Notes under the pieces: model-generated | What the model saw: only the letters and a program-made list of their open reading frames with translations | Database searches by the model: none | Told to the model about the DNA's origin: nothing | Source of the DNA: an uncultured Ruminiclostridium sp. | GTDB lineage: Bacteria > Bacillota > Clostridia > Oscillospirales > Ruminococcaceae | DNA length: 64,000 nucleotides | Reading direction: 5' to 3' | NCBI GenBank assembly: GCA_905235805.1 | Contig: CAJOMV010000016.1 | Coordinates: 1-64,000 of the forward strand | In this document: positions 48,855-58,048 of the stretch, piece by piece | How positions within the stretch are numbered: position 1 is the stretch's first letter | How the letters are laid out: the number at the start of each line of letters is the position of its first letter | Made by a program: the position numbers and the translations under genes

Positions 48855-50264
48855 ATGAAAGAAAAAACACAGGTAGCGGACATAAACCGCTCGCTATATG
48901 ATTTCCGCTACGAGGAGGACGAAAGCAGCTTCCTTGACAGCGGTATCACCCCCGATATAATCAGCGAGATATCCGCGGAAAAGGGCGACCCGGAGTGGAT
49001 GACGGAATTCCGTCTGCACTCGCTGGAAATATTCAATAAGCTGAAAATGCCGCAGTGGGGTCCTTCGATCGAGGGGCTCGACATGAACAATATAGTCACC
49101 TATATCCGCCCCAAGGCGCGTATGAAGGACGACTGGAACGAGGTGCCGGACGACATCAAGGAGACCTTTGAAAAGCTCGGCATACCGCAGGCGGAGCGGG
49201 AATCCCTCGCGGGCGTGGGCGCGCAGTACGACAGTGAGCTGGTGTACCACAACGTCCGCAAGGAGGTCGCGGAGTCGGGCGTAGTCTATACAGACCTCGA
49301 GAGCGCAATGCACGATGAACGGTACGCGGAGATGATACGCTCCCACTTCATGAAGCTCGTCCCGCCCACAGACCATAAGTTCGCGGCTCTGCACGGCGCG
49401 GTGTGGTCGGGGGGCTCGTTCGTGTACGTCCCCGCGGGCGTGAAGCTCGAGATACCGCTCCAGTCCTACTTCCGCCTCAACGCGAGGGGCGCGGGGCAGT
49501 TCGAGCATACTCTCATAATAGTGGAGGACAACGCGTACCTGCACTTCATCGAGGGCTGCTCGGCTCCGAAATACTACGAGGCGGGACTGCACGCGGGCTG
49601 CGTGGAGCTGTACGTCGGGAACAACTCGACTCTGCGCTACTCGACCATCGAGAACTGGTCGAAGAATATGTACAACCTGAACACCAAGCGTGCCACGGTG
49701 GGGGAGAACGCAAAGGTCGAGTGGGTCTCCGGCTCATTCGGGTCGCACGTTTCCTACCTCTACCCCATGAGCATACTGAACGGTCGCGGCGCGAGAGCGG
49801 AGTTCACGGGCATAACCTTCGCGGGGGAGGGGCAGAACCTCGATACCGGCGCGAAGATAGTCCACAATGCCCCCGACACCTCATCGTATATGAATACCCG
49901 CTCGATATCCAAAAGCGGCGGGGTAAGCACCTTCCGCAGCTCCGTGGTGATAAATGAGAACGCCGTGGGCAGCAAGTCCGCGGTCTCCTGCGAATCCCTC
50001 ATGCTCGACAGCATCTCCCGCTCCGACACTATCCCCTCAATGGTCGTCAAGACCGACAAGGCGGACGTGGGGCATGAGGCGAGGATAGGACGCATAAGCG
50101 ACGAGGCGGTTTTCTACCTGATGTCGCGCGGACTGGACGAGAATTCCGCAAAGGCTCTCATAGTAAGCGGCTTCGCGGAGAATGTGTCGAAGGAGCTTCC
50201 GCTGGAGTACGCGGCGGAAATGAACAATTTGATAAATATTGAAATGAAGGGGAGTATAGGATAA
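48855..50264 (+). CDS. sufB: Fe-S cluster assembly protein SufB
   Basis: SFVYVPAGVKLEIPLQSYFRLN, GCSAPKY, position after sufC. Confidence 0.95.
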   Translation: MKEKTQVADINRSLYDFRYEEDESSFLDSGITPDIISEISAEKGDPEWMTEFRLHSLEIFNKLKMPQWGPSIEGLDMNNIVTYIRPKARMKDDWNEVPDDIKETFEKLGIPQAERESLAGVGAQYDSELVYHNVRKEVAESGVVYTDLESAMHDERYAEMIRSHFMKLVPPTDHKFAALHGAVWSGGSFVYVPAGVKLEIPLQSYFRLNARGAGQFEHTLIIVEDNAYLHFIEGCSAPKYYEAGLHAGCVELYVGNNSTLRYSTIENWSKNMYNLNTKRATVGENAKVEWVSGSFGSHVSYLYPMSILNGRGARAEFTGITFAGEGQNLDTGAKIVHNAPDTSSYMNTRSISKSGGVSTFRSSVVINENAVGSKSAVSCESLMLDSISRSDTIPSMVVKTDKADVGHEARIGRISDEAVFYLMSRGLDENSAKALIVSGFAENVSKELPLEYAAEMNNLINIEMKGSIG

Positions 50265-50265
50265 T

Positions 50266-51069
50266 ATGGCAAAACTGAACATTCTCCCCGTGCCGACCTT
50301 CGCAAGGCTCGGTGTGAACTTTGCCGAGCGTGAGGTCGGAGCGTCAGAGACGGAAAGCATCACTGTTCCCGATAATACGGAACAGCGTCTCATACAGTAC
50401 AGGACATCGGACAGCGAAACTCGGGTCAGAGTCGAAAAAAACGCGGCGCTGAAGCTTGTGCGGATATTCGCGGGAAAGCAAGGCTGTGTGTCAAGGCTCT
50501 CGGTCACGCTGGCGGACAATGCGAGAATTGAGCTTATCGAGCTGTATATCGGCGGTGATACCGTGAGCGAGATCGTAACGGAGCTGGAGGGATACAAAGC
50601 AGGCTTCAAGGCTGATATCGGCTATGAGCTCGGTTCGGAAAATGAGCTGGATATTAATCTCATTGCCGATCACCATGGCAAAAAAAGCACCTCGGATATC
50701 ACAGTGAACGGGGTGCTGCGCGATAAGGCAAGGAAGGTTTTCAAAGGAACGATAGATTTCAAGAACGGCGCGGCAGGTGCCAAAGGCAGTGAGAAGGAGG
50801 ACGTTGTCCTGATAGGCGGCGAGGTCGTCAACAAGACCGTTCCCGTAATTCTCTGCGCCGAGGAGGACGTTGACGGCAGCCACGGCGCGACGATAGGGCG
50901 TATAGACGAACAGCACATTTATTATATGCGGTCGCGCGGTATTCCCGAAGATAAGATATACGAACTGATAACGCGGGCAAGGCTTACGCGTCTGATACGG
51001 AAGATCGGGGATGAACAGGCTGAAAAACGCGTTTACGGAGCGCTTGGGTGGAGTGATGACGATGTATGA
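50266..51069 (+). CDS. sufD: Fe-S cluster assembly protein SufD (SufB/D family)
   Basis: EDVDGSHGATIGRIDEQHIYYMRSRGI. Confidence 0.9.
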   Translation: MAKLNILPVPTFARLGVNFAEREVGASETESITVPDNTEQRLIQYRTSDSETRVRVEKNAALKLVRIFAGKQGCVSRLSVTLADNARIELIELYIGGDTVSEIVTELEGYKAGFKADIGYELGSENELDINLIADHHGKKSTSDITVNGVLRDKARKVFKGTIDFKNGAAGAKGSEKEDVVLIGGEVVNKTVPVILCAEEDVDGSHGATIGRIDEQHIYYMRSRGIPEDKIYELITRARLTRLIRKIGDEQAEKRVYGALGWSDDDV

Positions 51070-52276
51070 TTACAAGCGGGATTTTCCCGTTTTTGAGAAA
51101 TATCCGGGGCTCGCGTACCTCGACAATTCCGCGACTACCCAGAAGCCGGTACAGGTGCTCGAAGCCGTGGAAAAATACTACCGCGAGGAGAACGCGAACC
51201 CCCTGCGTGGATTGTACGGGCTTGCGGTGAAGGCTACCGACGTGTATGAGAACGCGCGGACGGCGGTGAAGGGCTTCATCGGCGCCGACAGCGAGCGTGA
51301 GATAATATTCACCCGCAATGCCACCGAGAGCCTGAACCTTGTCGCGTACAGCTACGGGCGGACAAGCATAGGCAAGGGCGACGAGGTGCTCATCACCATA
51401 TCCGAGCACCACAGCAATATGCTCCCGTGGCAGCTGCTGACCGAGGAGCGGGGCGCGAAGCTGAGATACCTGAAGTGCACCGAGACGGGAGAATACACTC
51501 CCGAGGCTCTGAAAGCCGCCCTCACGCCCCGCACGAAGCTGTTCGCCTGCGCGCAGATATCGAACGTGTTCGGTCGGCTGAACCCGATAAAGGAATTCGC
51601 GGATATCTGTCACGCGAACGGTACCGTGATAGTCTGTGACGGTGCGCAGAGCGTGCCGCACATTCCCGTGAATGTGCGGGAGCTCGGCGTGGATTTTCTT
51701 GCGTTCTCCGGGCATAAGATGCTCGCTCCCATGGGCATAGGCGTGCTGTACGGACGGGAGGAGCTGCTCGAGAAAATGCCGCCGTTCCTGTCGGGCGGAG
51801 AGATGATAGAGTATGTCACCCTCTGCGGCGCGACCTACGCGGAGCTGCCACACAAGTTCGAGGCAGGCACAGTCAATGCCGGCGGCGCTGTGGGACTTCA
51901 CGCGGCGATAGACTATATGAGCGGGCTCGGCTTCGCGGAGATAGAGCGCCGCGAGAACGCGCTTACACGGCTGCTGGTCGATGAGATGCGCTCGATACCG
52001 CACGTCAGCATGATCGGCGCCGATGACCCCGACGACCACCACGGGATAGTGACCTTCACGATAGATGATGTGCACCCCCACGACATCGCCGCCATATTCG
52101 ACGAGGGGAATGTCGCGATACGCGCGGGGCATCACTGCGCACAGCCGCTGCACAAGTTCCTGCGCACTCCCTCCACCTCCCGCGCGAGCATAGCGTTCTA
52201 TAACACGGAGGAGGATATAATGCGGTTCATCGGCTGCCTGAAAACGATAAGAAGGAGAATGGGTTACAGTGAATAG
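51062..52276 (+). CDS. sufS: Cysteine desulfurase SufS
   Basis: YLDNSATTQKP, TISEHHSNMLPW, FSGHKMLAPMGIGVLYG, RAGHHCAQPLH. Confidence 0.95.
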   Translation: MYDYKRDFPVFEKYPGLAYLDNSATTQKPVQVLEAVEKYYREENANPLRGLYGLAVKATDVYENARTAVKGFIGADSEREIIFTRNATESLNLVAYSYGRTSIGKGDEVLITISEHHSNMLPWQLLTEERGAKLRYLKCTETGEYTPEALKAALTPRTKLFACAQISNVFGRLNPIKEFADICHANGTVIVCDGAQSVPHIPVNVRELGVDFLAFSGHKMLAPMGIGVLYGREELLEKMPPFLSGGEMIEYVTLCGATYAELPHKFEAGTVNAGGAVGLHAAIDYMSGLGFAEIERRENALTRLLVDEMRSIPHVSMIGADDPDDHHGIVTFTIDDVHPHDIAAIFDEGNVAIRAGHHCAQPLHKFLRTPSTSRASIAFYNTEEDIMRFIGCLKTIRRRMGYSE

Positions 52277-52682
52277 CTTCTACAATGAGATCCTTACCGA
52301 CCACAATATGCACCCGGTTCACAAGCATGAGCTTTCAGCCTGTACCTGCTCTAAGGACGGGATAAACCCCACCTGCGGGGACGAGATAACCCTCAATCTG
52401 AAGATAGACGACGGAGTGATAACCGACGGCTCCTTCACCGGGAGCGGCTGCGCGGTGTCGCAGGCTTCTGCGGACATAATGCTCGACCTTGTCATCGGGA
52501 AGAGCGTGGACGAGGCAAAGCGGCTCCGGGAGCTGTTTATGAAGATGATACGCGGAGAATGCGGCGAGGAAGAGCTCGAGGAGCTCGAGGAAGCCGGAGC
52601 TCTCGCGGACATCTCCCACATGCCGGCGCGTGTGAAGTGCGCGCTGCTGGGCTGGAGGACGCTCGGCGAAATGGTGGAATAA
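52269..52682 (+). CDS. sufU: Fe-S scaffold/sulfurtransferase SufU
   Basis: NPTCGDEITL, GSGCAVSQASADIM, RVKCALLGWRTL. Confidence 0.93.
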   Translation: MNSFYNEILTDHNMHPVHKHELSACTCSKDGINPTCGDEITLNLKIDDGVITDGSFTGSGCAVSQASADIMLDLVIGKSVDEAKRLRELFMKMIRGECGEEELEELEEAGALADISHMPARVKCALLGWRTLGEMVE

Positions 52683-52685
52683 AAA

Positions 52686-52722
52686 ATCCCCGCCGTTTTC
52701 CGTTACGGAAAACGACGGGGAT
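52686..52722. terminator. Bidirectional terminator between sufU and the AAA/M41 gene
   Basis: ATCCCCGCCGTTTTCCGT/ACGGAAAACGACGGGGAT with A and T runs. Confidence 0.85.
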
Positions 52723-52727
52723 ATATT

Positions 52728-55700
52728 TTATTTGCGGGATTCTTCGTATAGATCCATCACCTCCTTACCCGATAAACGGTCATTCTCAAGCAGCTCGCGG
52801 GCAATTCGGTCGAGCAGCGCTCTGTTTGCCGCAAGCAGCTCTTCCGCGCGTCGCATCTGCTCCGCCAGTATGCCGTTCACCGCGGTATTGACCTTTACCG
52901 CGAGCTCTCCCTGTATCTCTCTCTCCGACAGTGCCGCAAGCCCGAAGTCATCGCGCATCGCGTATCTGCATACCATATCGGAAGCCAGCTGCGTCGCGGC
53001 AGCGATATCGGAGGCGATGCTGGAGGAGCAGCCGTTCAAGGCTCCGAGCAGGGCGCGTTCCCCGGCTCTCCCGCCGAGATACATACATATCTTATCGTAC
53101 ATTCCCTCTGCCGTCATGGTGCCGGGACATTCCTTTTCCTCTTCCTGAACGTAACCACCGAACGAATCGCGCGCGATTATCGTCACATAGCTGGGTCTGC
53201 CGCCTGTCAGCAGACTGATGACGGTATGCCCGGCTTCGTGGTAGGCTGTACGCTCACGCTGAACATCGTCACGTTTCTTTTCCGAACCGGCATTGTAGCA
53301 CTCGAACGCCTCGTCGAAAAGCTCATCGCTTACGGGCAGGCTGTTTCTGCGGAGAGCCATGCGTCTCGCAAGAGCGCAGAATTTCCCGAGATGCGCAAGG
53401 CTCATACCGACTGAACGCGCAGCGATGTTTTTCAGCATTTCACCGCTGACGCCGAATTTTGTGCTGTCGGCGACTGCAAGCTCAAGGAACCTCTCGCGCT
53501 CAGCCCTCTTCGGCAGTCCGACGGTGACGGATTTGTCAAATCTTCTGATAAATGCCGGGTCAAGCTTGTTCGTAGGGAAGTTTGTCGCAGCAACCACATA
53601 GACCGGTCTGTCCGGGTCATTGCCAAAGCCGTTCATCTCTGTCAGCAGCGCTGTGAGCACTTCCTCGCGGACATGAGTGAACTCCGAGCCGGTACGGCTT
53701 CTTGCTATACATTCGACCTCGTCGATGAACAGCACACAGGGTGCGTATTTTCGCGCTTTTCGGAAGATCTCGTGTACGCTCTCGGAGCTGTCGCCCACAT
53801 ATCTTTTCAGGAAGCGGTTGCCCTCCGTGGCGATGAACGGTACTCCCGACTCGCTTGCGAGAGCCTTTGCGAGCATGGTCTTTCCGGTGCCGGGAGGACC
53901 GTTCATCAGTATCCCGCTGAACAGCTCCGGGTCGAGTCCCGAGCCGCCGGGGTCCTTCAGGAACGTCACCGCCTGCCGCAGCTCTTCCTTGACCTCTTCA
54001 CCGCCGATAACGTCGTCGAACCTCACGTCCGGCATGGTCACGGGACCCAGGAAGATATCCATATCCTCCGCCTGCATAGCTGTACGGAGCTTTAGCTCTG
54101 TCATTCGTATCTCCGCCGATCTGCCCTCGGTGTCGATGCTGCATTCGATACTGAAGCAAAGCTCCTTGCCGGAACAGAACAGCTTTCTCACGGAGATGCC
54201 GATATCCTTGCCGAACAGCTCCGCTATCTCGCCCTTCGGAGGCACGTCAACAGTAACGTTTATGCTGTCGAGCGCGAATACCTCTTCCTCATTCCTGCCG
54301 CAGGTGAGGGAATAGGTGCTCTTAGCGAAGAATTCACCCGCGGCGCCTATGACCGCTCTTGCGCCCGAGCTGCCAGCGGTGCTGAAGATGAGTGCTCTGA
54401 ACACGCTGTCATCTGCGTTTACGCTGCATCTCATCTGTCCCGAAAGCTCCGACATCTTCTCCATATATCTTGTGCTCGCTATGGATAGGAGAGACTGCGG
54501 GTCGAGCATACGGAACATCACTATATTCCCCGTTGACAGGCGGGAGATGAGCTCCGGCGGGAACAGCTTCATGCGCATCGCGCCGTCGCTGTCCTTCTCC
54601 ACCGCGTCGAGCAGTACGCTCTTCGGCAGCTCCGACAGGTCGGGTATGCTTTCGTTCTCGTACAGGCTTCGTCCGGCATTTGTGGTGAATATCATCGTGA
54701 GGCCGCCGCACGGCACGCCGCGGTAATATCCGCTGTCAAGCACGGGCAGGAATGACTCGAGGGTGCTCGGTCCCGCCTTCTCTATCTCATCGAAGATCAC
54801 CATGCCCTCCGGCTCGTTCTCCGCGTAGGACATCAGTGCCTTCGCATCGAAGCCCTCGCTCATGTTGTACAGCAGAGGAGAGATGCCGAGGACGTCCGCC
54901 GCCAGCTTGGCGAGCATGGTCTTTCCCACTCCCGGAGCCCCCGCGAACACGAAGGTCATGGGAGTGCCGGGACGGGCGTTATTGCTGCTGTACGGTTCTA
55001 TGAGCCTGTCGAGCTTGCTGCGGAAATATCCGTCGGCAAAGCTCTTTACTGCGTTGTCCTGTCCGAGTATCCGCTTCGAGAGCTCGGCACGCATACGCTC
55101 GGCGCTGTCAGCGAGCTCCGCTACCTGCTTTCTGCCGTTCTCGTCGAGCTTTCTTATCACCTCTTCGACAGTGGTGGTCTGCTGTTCCTGCGCAGTGTCG
55201 TCATCGTCCGTGTATTCTTCGGTCTCATCGACGTATTCATCATCACAGTAATACACGTCCTCGTCGTCGAAGCAATCATCATAATCGTCGTATACTATAT
55301 TACGGATACCGCATTTGAAGCGATCCGAGCCGAACACCTCCCGCATATCCGCTGTGGGTGTACGCAGCACGGCGTTGATGAAGCTGCTGAGGCTGACCGA
55401 GGAACGGTGCTGCTCCGCGGATTCGACCTCCGCAGCCTCCAGAGCCGCCGCAAGGTATTCCCCGGACCGCTCCGCCGTCAGCTGTCCTTCGTATGTCTCC
55501 TCGAAGTGACGGCGTACCGCGTTAAGATCGAGGCGCTCCTCGTAGCTCATTATGATGAACGGCGCGAGCTCGATATCATGCTCCTCCGCAAACTCGGGAG
55601 AGTCCGTACAGAACTCGCAGAGCACCGCTATGAACTTCTCTGGCAGAAAGCCGCAGCCTGTGCCGCGGCTTTTTACCTTTGTACGGAATAATGTATATTC

Positions 55701-55739
55701 CAGAAGATCGCTTTTCTTTAATGTCTTTGTCTCAGTCAT
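52728..55739 (-). CDS. Soluble chimeric AAA+ protease: Clp-like AAA, FtsH-like AAA, M41 zinc peptidase
   Basis: GAPGVGKT + VIFDEIEKAG; GPPGTGKT + LFIDEVECIA + FIRRFDK; HEAGH..SSIASDIAAATQLASDMV; no TM; start 55739 with SD GGAGGA. Confidence 0.85.
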   Translation of the reverse strand: MTETKTLKKSDLLEYTLFRTKVKSRGTGCGFLPEKFIAVLCEFCTDSPEFAEEHDIELAPFIIMSYEERLDLNAVRRHFEETYEGQLTAERSGEYLAAALEAAEVESAEQHRSSVSLSSFINAVLRTPTADMREVFGSDRFKCGIRNIVYDDYDDCFDDEDVYYCDDEYVDETEEYTDDDDTAQEQQTTTVEEVIRKLDENGRKQVAELADSAERMRAELSKRILGQDNAVKSFADGYFRSKLDRLIEPYSSNNARPGTPMTFVFAGAPGVGKTMLAKLAADVLGISPLLYNMSEGFDAKALMSYAENEPEGMVIFDEIEKAGPSTLESFLPVLDSGYYRGVPCGGLTMIFTTNAGRSLYENESIPDLSELPKSVLLDAVEKDSDGAMRMKLFPPELISRLSTGNIVMFRMLDPQSLLSIASTRYMEKMSELSGQMRCSVNADDSVFRALIFSTAGSSGARAVIGAAGEFFAKSTYSLTCGRNEEEVFALDSINVTVDVPPKGEIAELFGKDIGISVRKLFCSGKELCFSIECSIDTEGRSAEIRMTELKLRTAMQAEDMDIFLGPVTMPDVRFDDVIGGEEVKEELRQAVTFLKDPGGSGLDPELFSGILMNGPPGTGKTMLAKALASESGVPFIATEGNRFLKRYVGDSSESVHEIFRKARKYAPCVLFIDEVECIARSRTGSEFTHVREEVLTALLTEMNGFGNDPDRPVYVVAATNFPTNKLDPAFIRRFDKSVTVGLPKRAERERFLELAVADSTKFGVSGEMLKNIAARSVGMSLAHLGKFCALARRMALRRNSLPVSDELFDEAFECYNAGSEKKRDDVQRERTAYHEAGHTVISLLTGGRPSYVTIIARDSFGGYVQEEEKECPGTMTAEGMYDKICMYLGGRAGERALLGALNGCSSSIASDIAAATQLASDMVCRYAMRDDFGLAALSEREIQGELAVKVNTAVNGILAEQMRRAEELLAANRALLDRIARELLENDRLSGKEVMDLYEESRK

Positions 55740-56130
55740 GGTCAACTTCCTCCTTTTTGTTATTGTCTGCCATTGCTTCTTCCTCCGTCTGCACGGCACG
55801 GATAAGGTATTTATTCGCCAGCTCCGCCATGCCCTCGTCGGAGAGAAATCTTCCGAGCCTGCTCATCGCTGCCGGGCTGCCCTTTTCTGCCGCGATGAAC
55901 CACATATCCGCCGCAAGGTACTCATCTCCTCTTGCGAAGAGCAGATCTCCCAGAGCAAGGTATGCGCCTGTGTGACCGCGGCGGGCGGCTTTGCGGTAGA
56001 AACGCTCAGCCTGCCACATACCGTTGTCCTCCTTATGCTCGGTCTCCCATATCACGCCCATTCTGTACAGCGCCTCGGGGTCGCCCTGTTTTGCACTCTC
56101 ATAGAGCGCCGAATATTCATTGATGTTCAT
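55732..56130 (-). CDS. Sel1-like (TPR-related) repeat protein
   Basis: AKQGDPEALYRMGVIWE..AERFYRKAARRGHTGAYLALGDLL..AAEKGSPAAMSRLGRFL. Confidence 0.8.
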   Translation of the reverse strand: MNINEYSALYESAKQGDPEALYRMGVIWETEHKEDNGMWQAERFYRKAARRGHTGAYLALGDLLFARGDEYLAADMWFIAAEKGSPAAMSRLGRFLSDEGMAELANKYLIRAVQTEEEAMADNNKKEEVDHD

Positions 56131-56173
56131 ATTACAGTCCTCCTTCTTTGTTGTTCGGACAGCTTGTAAGCCG

Positions 56174-56353
56174 TCATTTTTTTCCTGTGAATTTAAGGAG
56201 CATTTCCGCGTATTGTTTCATCGTCACGGCTATCGCCGCGCAGTGCGCGAGTGAGACCCGCACACGGAACGGCAGCCGCACGATGAGCATGAGAGCGGCT
56301 GATGCTGCCGCCATCACGCCTAACGTTTTCATCAGCTCCGGTATCGGCTTCAT
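56174..56353 (-). CDS. Small 59-aa protein with one predicted membrane segment
   Basis: SD GGAGGTGACGCG-ATG; MKPIPELMKTLGVMAAASAALMLIVRLPFRVRVSLAHCAAIAVTMKQYAEMLLKFTGKK; absent from ORF track (below 60 aa). Confidence 0.6.
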   Translation of the reverse strand: MKPIPELMKTLGVMAAASAALMLIVRLPFRVRVSLAHCAAIAVTMKQYAEMLLKFTGKK

Positions 56354-56384
56354 CGCGTCACCTCCATATCGTAGTCCTCACGGC

Positions 56385-58019
56385 TCAATCATCGGTCGTG
56401 AACAGCAGACCGTTCAGGAACGCGTAGTCCATCTCTTCCTCGCTTAGCTCACCGTCCTCGTCATTTTCATCAACGTCCTCGGTCACTTCTGTTAACCAGC
56501 TGTTGAAGAAGTTGATCAGAGTATGTATGCCGAACACGGTGCCTACCTTTCCCGATTTGCCGCCCGCGCTTTCCGGCGCTTCATTCTCCTGCGCCGGAGC
56601 ACAGCGTTTCAGGAACTCATAGCTGTCGATATCGGGGAGCTCTGTGAAGAATACCGTATTTCCGTCGATGAACACTGCCTCCTTATAGTCGCGTTCCTTG
56701 CGAAGCTCACGGAGCATATCGGGTCTGACGAAATTATGCGGTCTTCCGTCCTCATTGATGAAGGTCTCTCCGCAGAGGTCGCAGATGTAGTTCACCAGAT
56801 CCTTGTCGGAGCTTTGCAGGAACAGTGTGTTACGACAGTTGCCGATTATTGTGCCGGCATGATCAACGTATGTCGTTTCGAGCTGATTTTTGGACTGACA
56901 TACCAGAAACCAGCGCATACAGCGGCTTCGGGAAGCCGATATCTTAGACTTCATATCGTTTATGTGCAGATTGCAGAATTCATCACAGATGAAGTTCACT
57001 CTGCACGGCGGCTCGCTCCTTCCCATATACGTCCTGCCATACTCCTCGATAAGGCGGGTGTAGAATGTATCCGTAAGAAGTCCCGAGACCATATCGTAAG
57101 CCGAGGTCTCATCGGGTATGATGAGGAACACGCAGGTCGGTTCCTTGTAGATATCGGTCACCTTGAAGCTCGACACCGACAGCATTTCCGACAGGGAAGG
57201 CTCCGAAGCGAAGGGCTTGATGAGCGAATGAACAAAGCCGAGTATCGAGCCTGTCATTTTGTCCGCCGGATTGAGCGCAACATTCTCCAATGCGGCGAAA
57301 TTTTCCGGGCTTAGCTTCTCACGGAAGAAATCCAGACTGTTTTCCGCGCATTCAGCTATCTTACGCAGCGAGTGCATATTTGCGAACTCCGCCAGCGACA
57401 GCATATTCACCCCGTCGGGCTTGCCGAACTCGATACCCATAATGAATATCATCTCAATTATAGCCGACAGATAAGATACCGCCTGGTCAGCCCATATAGG
57501 CTCGTCATCGTGCTCGAATTTCGTCCCGAGTGCCGCCAGCAGTCTGGATATCTCCGTTGCCGCTTTTCGCTTCTGCCCGCTGCGGTACAGCGTGAACGGG
57601 TGCTCCAGAATGCTGAAGCAATCCTTGTCGAAGGTCCTGAAATCGAGGTACACCGTATGTATGCCCTTCTTTTCCAGAAATCCCCGAAGAGCCGGGTTGG
57701 CGGACAGCTCCCCCTTGACATCGGTGACGAACGCGGATTCACCCGCGCCCGTCGTCATCGCTATCAGAGGAGCTATAACGCATCTCGATTTCTTGCACCC
57801 GGTCTCACCGAAGATGAGAGTGTTCTCGGTGAGATCGTTGACGTATACCTCCGAACCCCTTTTTAACAGCGGGATACCGCTTGCGGGGAATTTGCCCGCA
57901 GCCGACAGCTCCACCGCCCTGTACTTCCTCATGATGTCATCTGCCGACGCGGCTTCGGCACCTGCCGGATAGGCATACGGTCCCCAGTCGGAGTAGTAAT
58001 CATAGTTGTTGTTTCTCAT
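56385..58019 (-). CDS. Soluble VirD4/TraG-like coupling ATPase homologue
   Basis: LIFGETGCKKSRCVIAPLI, FVTDVKGEL, VNFICDEFCNL, LVCQSKNQLETTYVDHAGTIIGNCRNTLFLQSSDKD. Confidence 0.75.
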   Translation of the reverse strand: MRNNNYDYYSDWGPYAYPAGAEAASADDIMRKYRAVELSAAGKFPASGIPLLKRGSEVYVNDLTENTLIFGETGCKKSRCVIAPLIAMTTGAGESAFVTDVKGELSANPALRGFLEKKGIHTVYLDFRTFDKDCFSILEHPFTLYRSGQKRKAATEISRLLAALGTKFEHDDEPIWADQAVSYLSAIIEMIFIMGIEFGKPDGVNMLSLAEFANMHSLRKIAECAENSLDFFREKLSPENFAALENVALNPADKMTGSILGFVHSLIKPFASEPSLSEMLSVSSFKVTDIYKEPTCVFLIIPDETSAYDMVSGLLTDTFYTRLIEEYGRTYMGRSEPPCRVNFICDEFCNLHINDMKSKISASRSRCMRWFLVCQSKNQLETTYVDHAGTIIGNCRNTLFLQSSDKDLVNYICDLCGETFINEDGRPHNFVRPDMLRELRKERDYKEAVFIDGNTVFFTELPDIDSYEFLKRCAPAQENEAPESAGGKSGKVGTVFGIHTLINFFNSWLTEVTEDVDENDEDGELSEEEMDYAFLNGLLFTTDD

Positions 58020-58048
58020 ATTTATTCCCCCTTTACGGCTTCTGCATT

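Noticed and set aside
52728-55739. Annotation as ordinary FtsH
   Set aside because: An extra N-terminal Clp-like AAA domain and no TM segments; canonical FtsH does not fit.
56385-58019. Evidence for an integrated conjugative element here
   Set aside because: No relaxase, VirB4/VirB6, integrase or att-like repeats seen; tRNA-Arg at 61.0 kb lacks a visible duplicated 3' end within the window.
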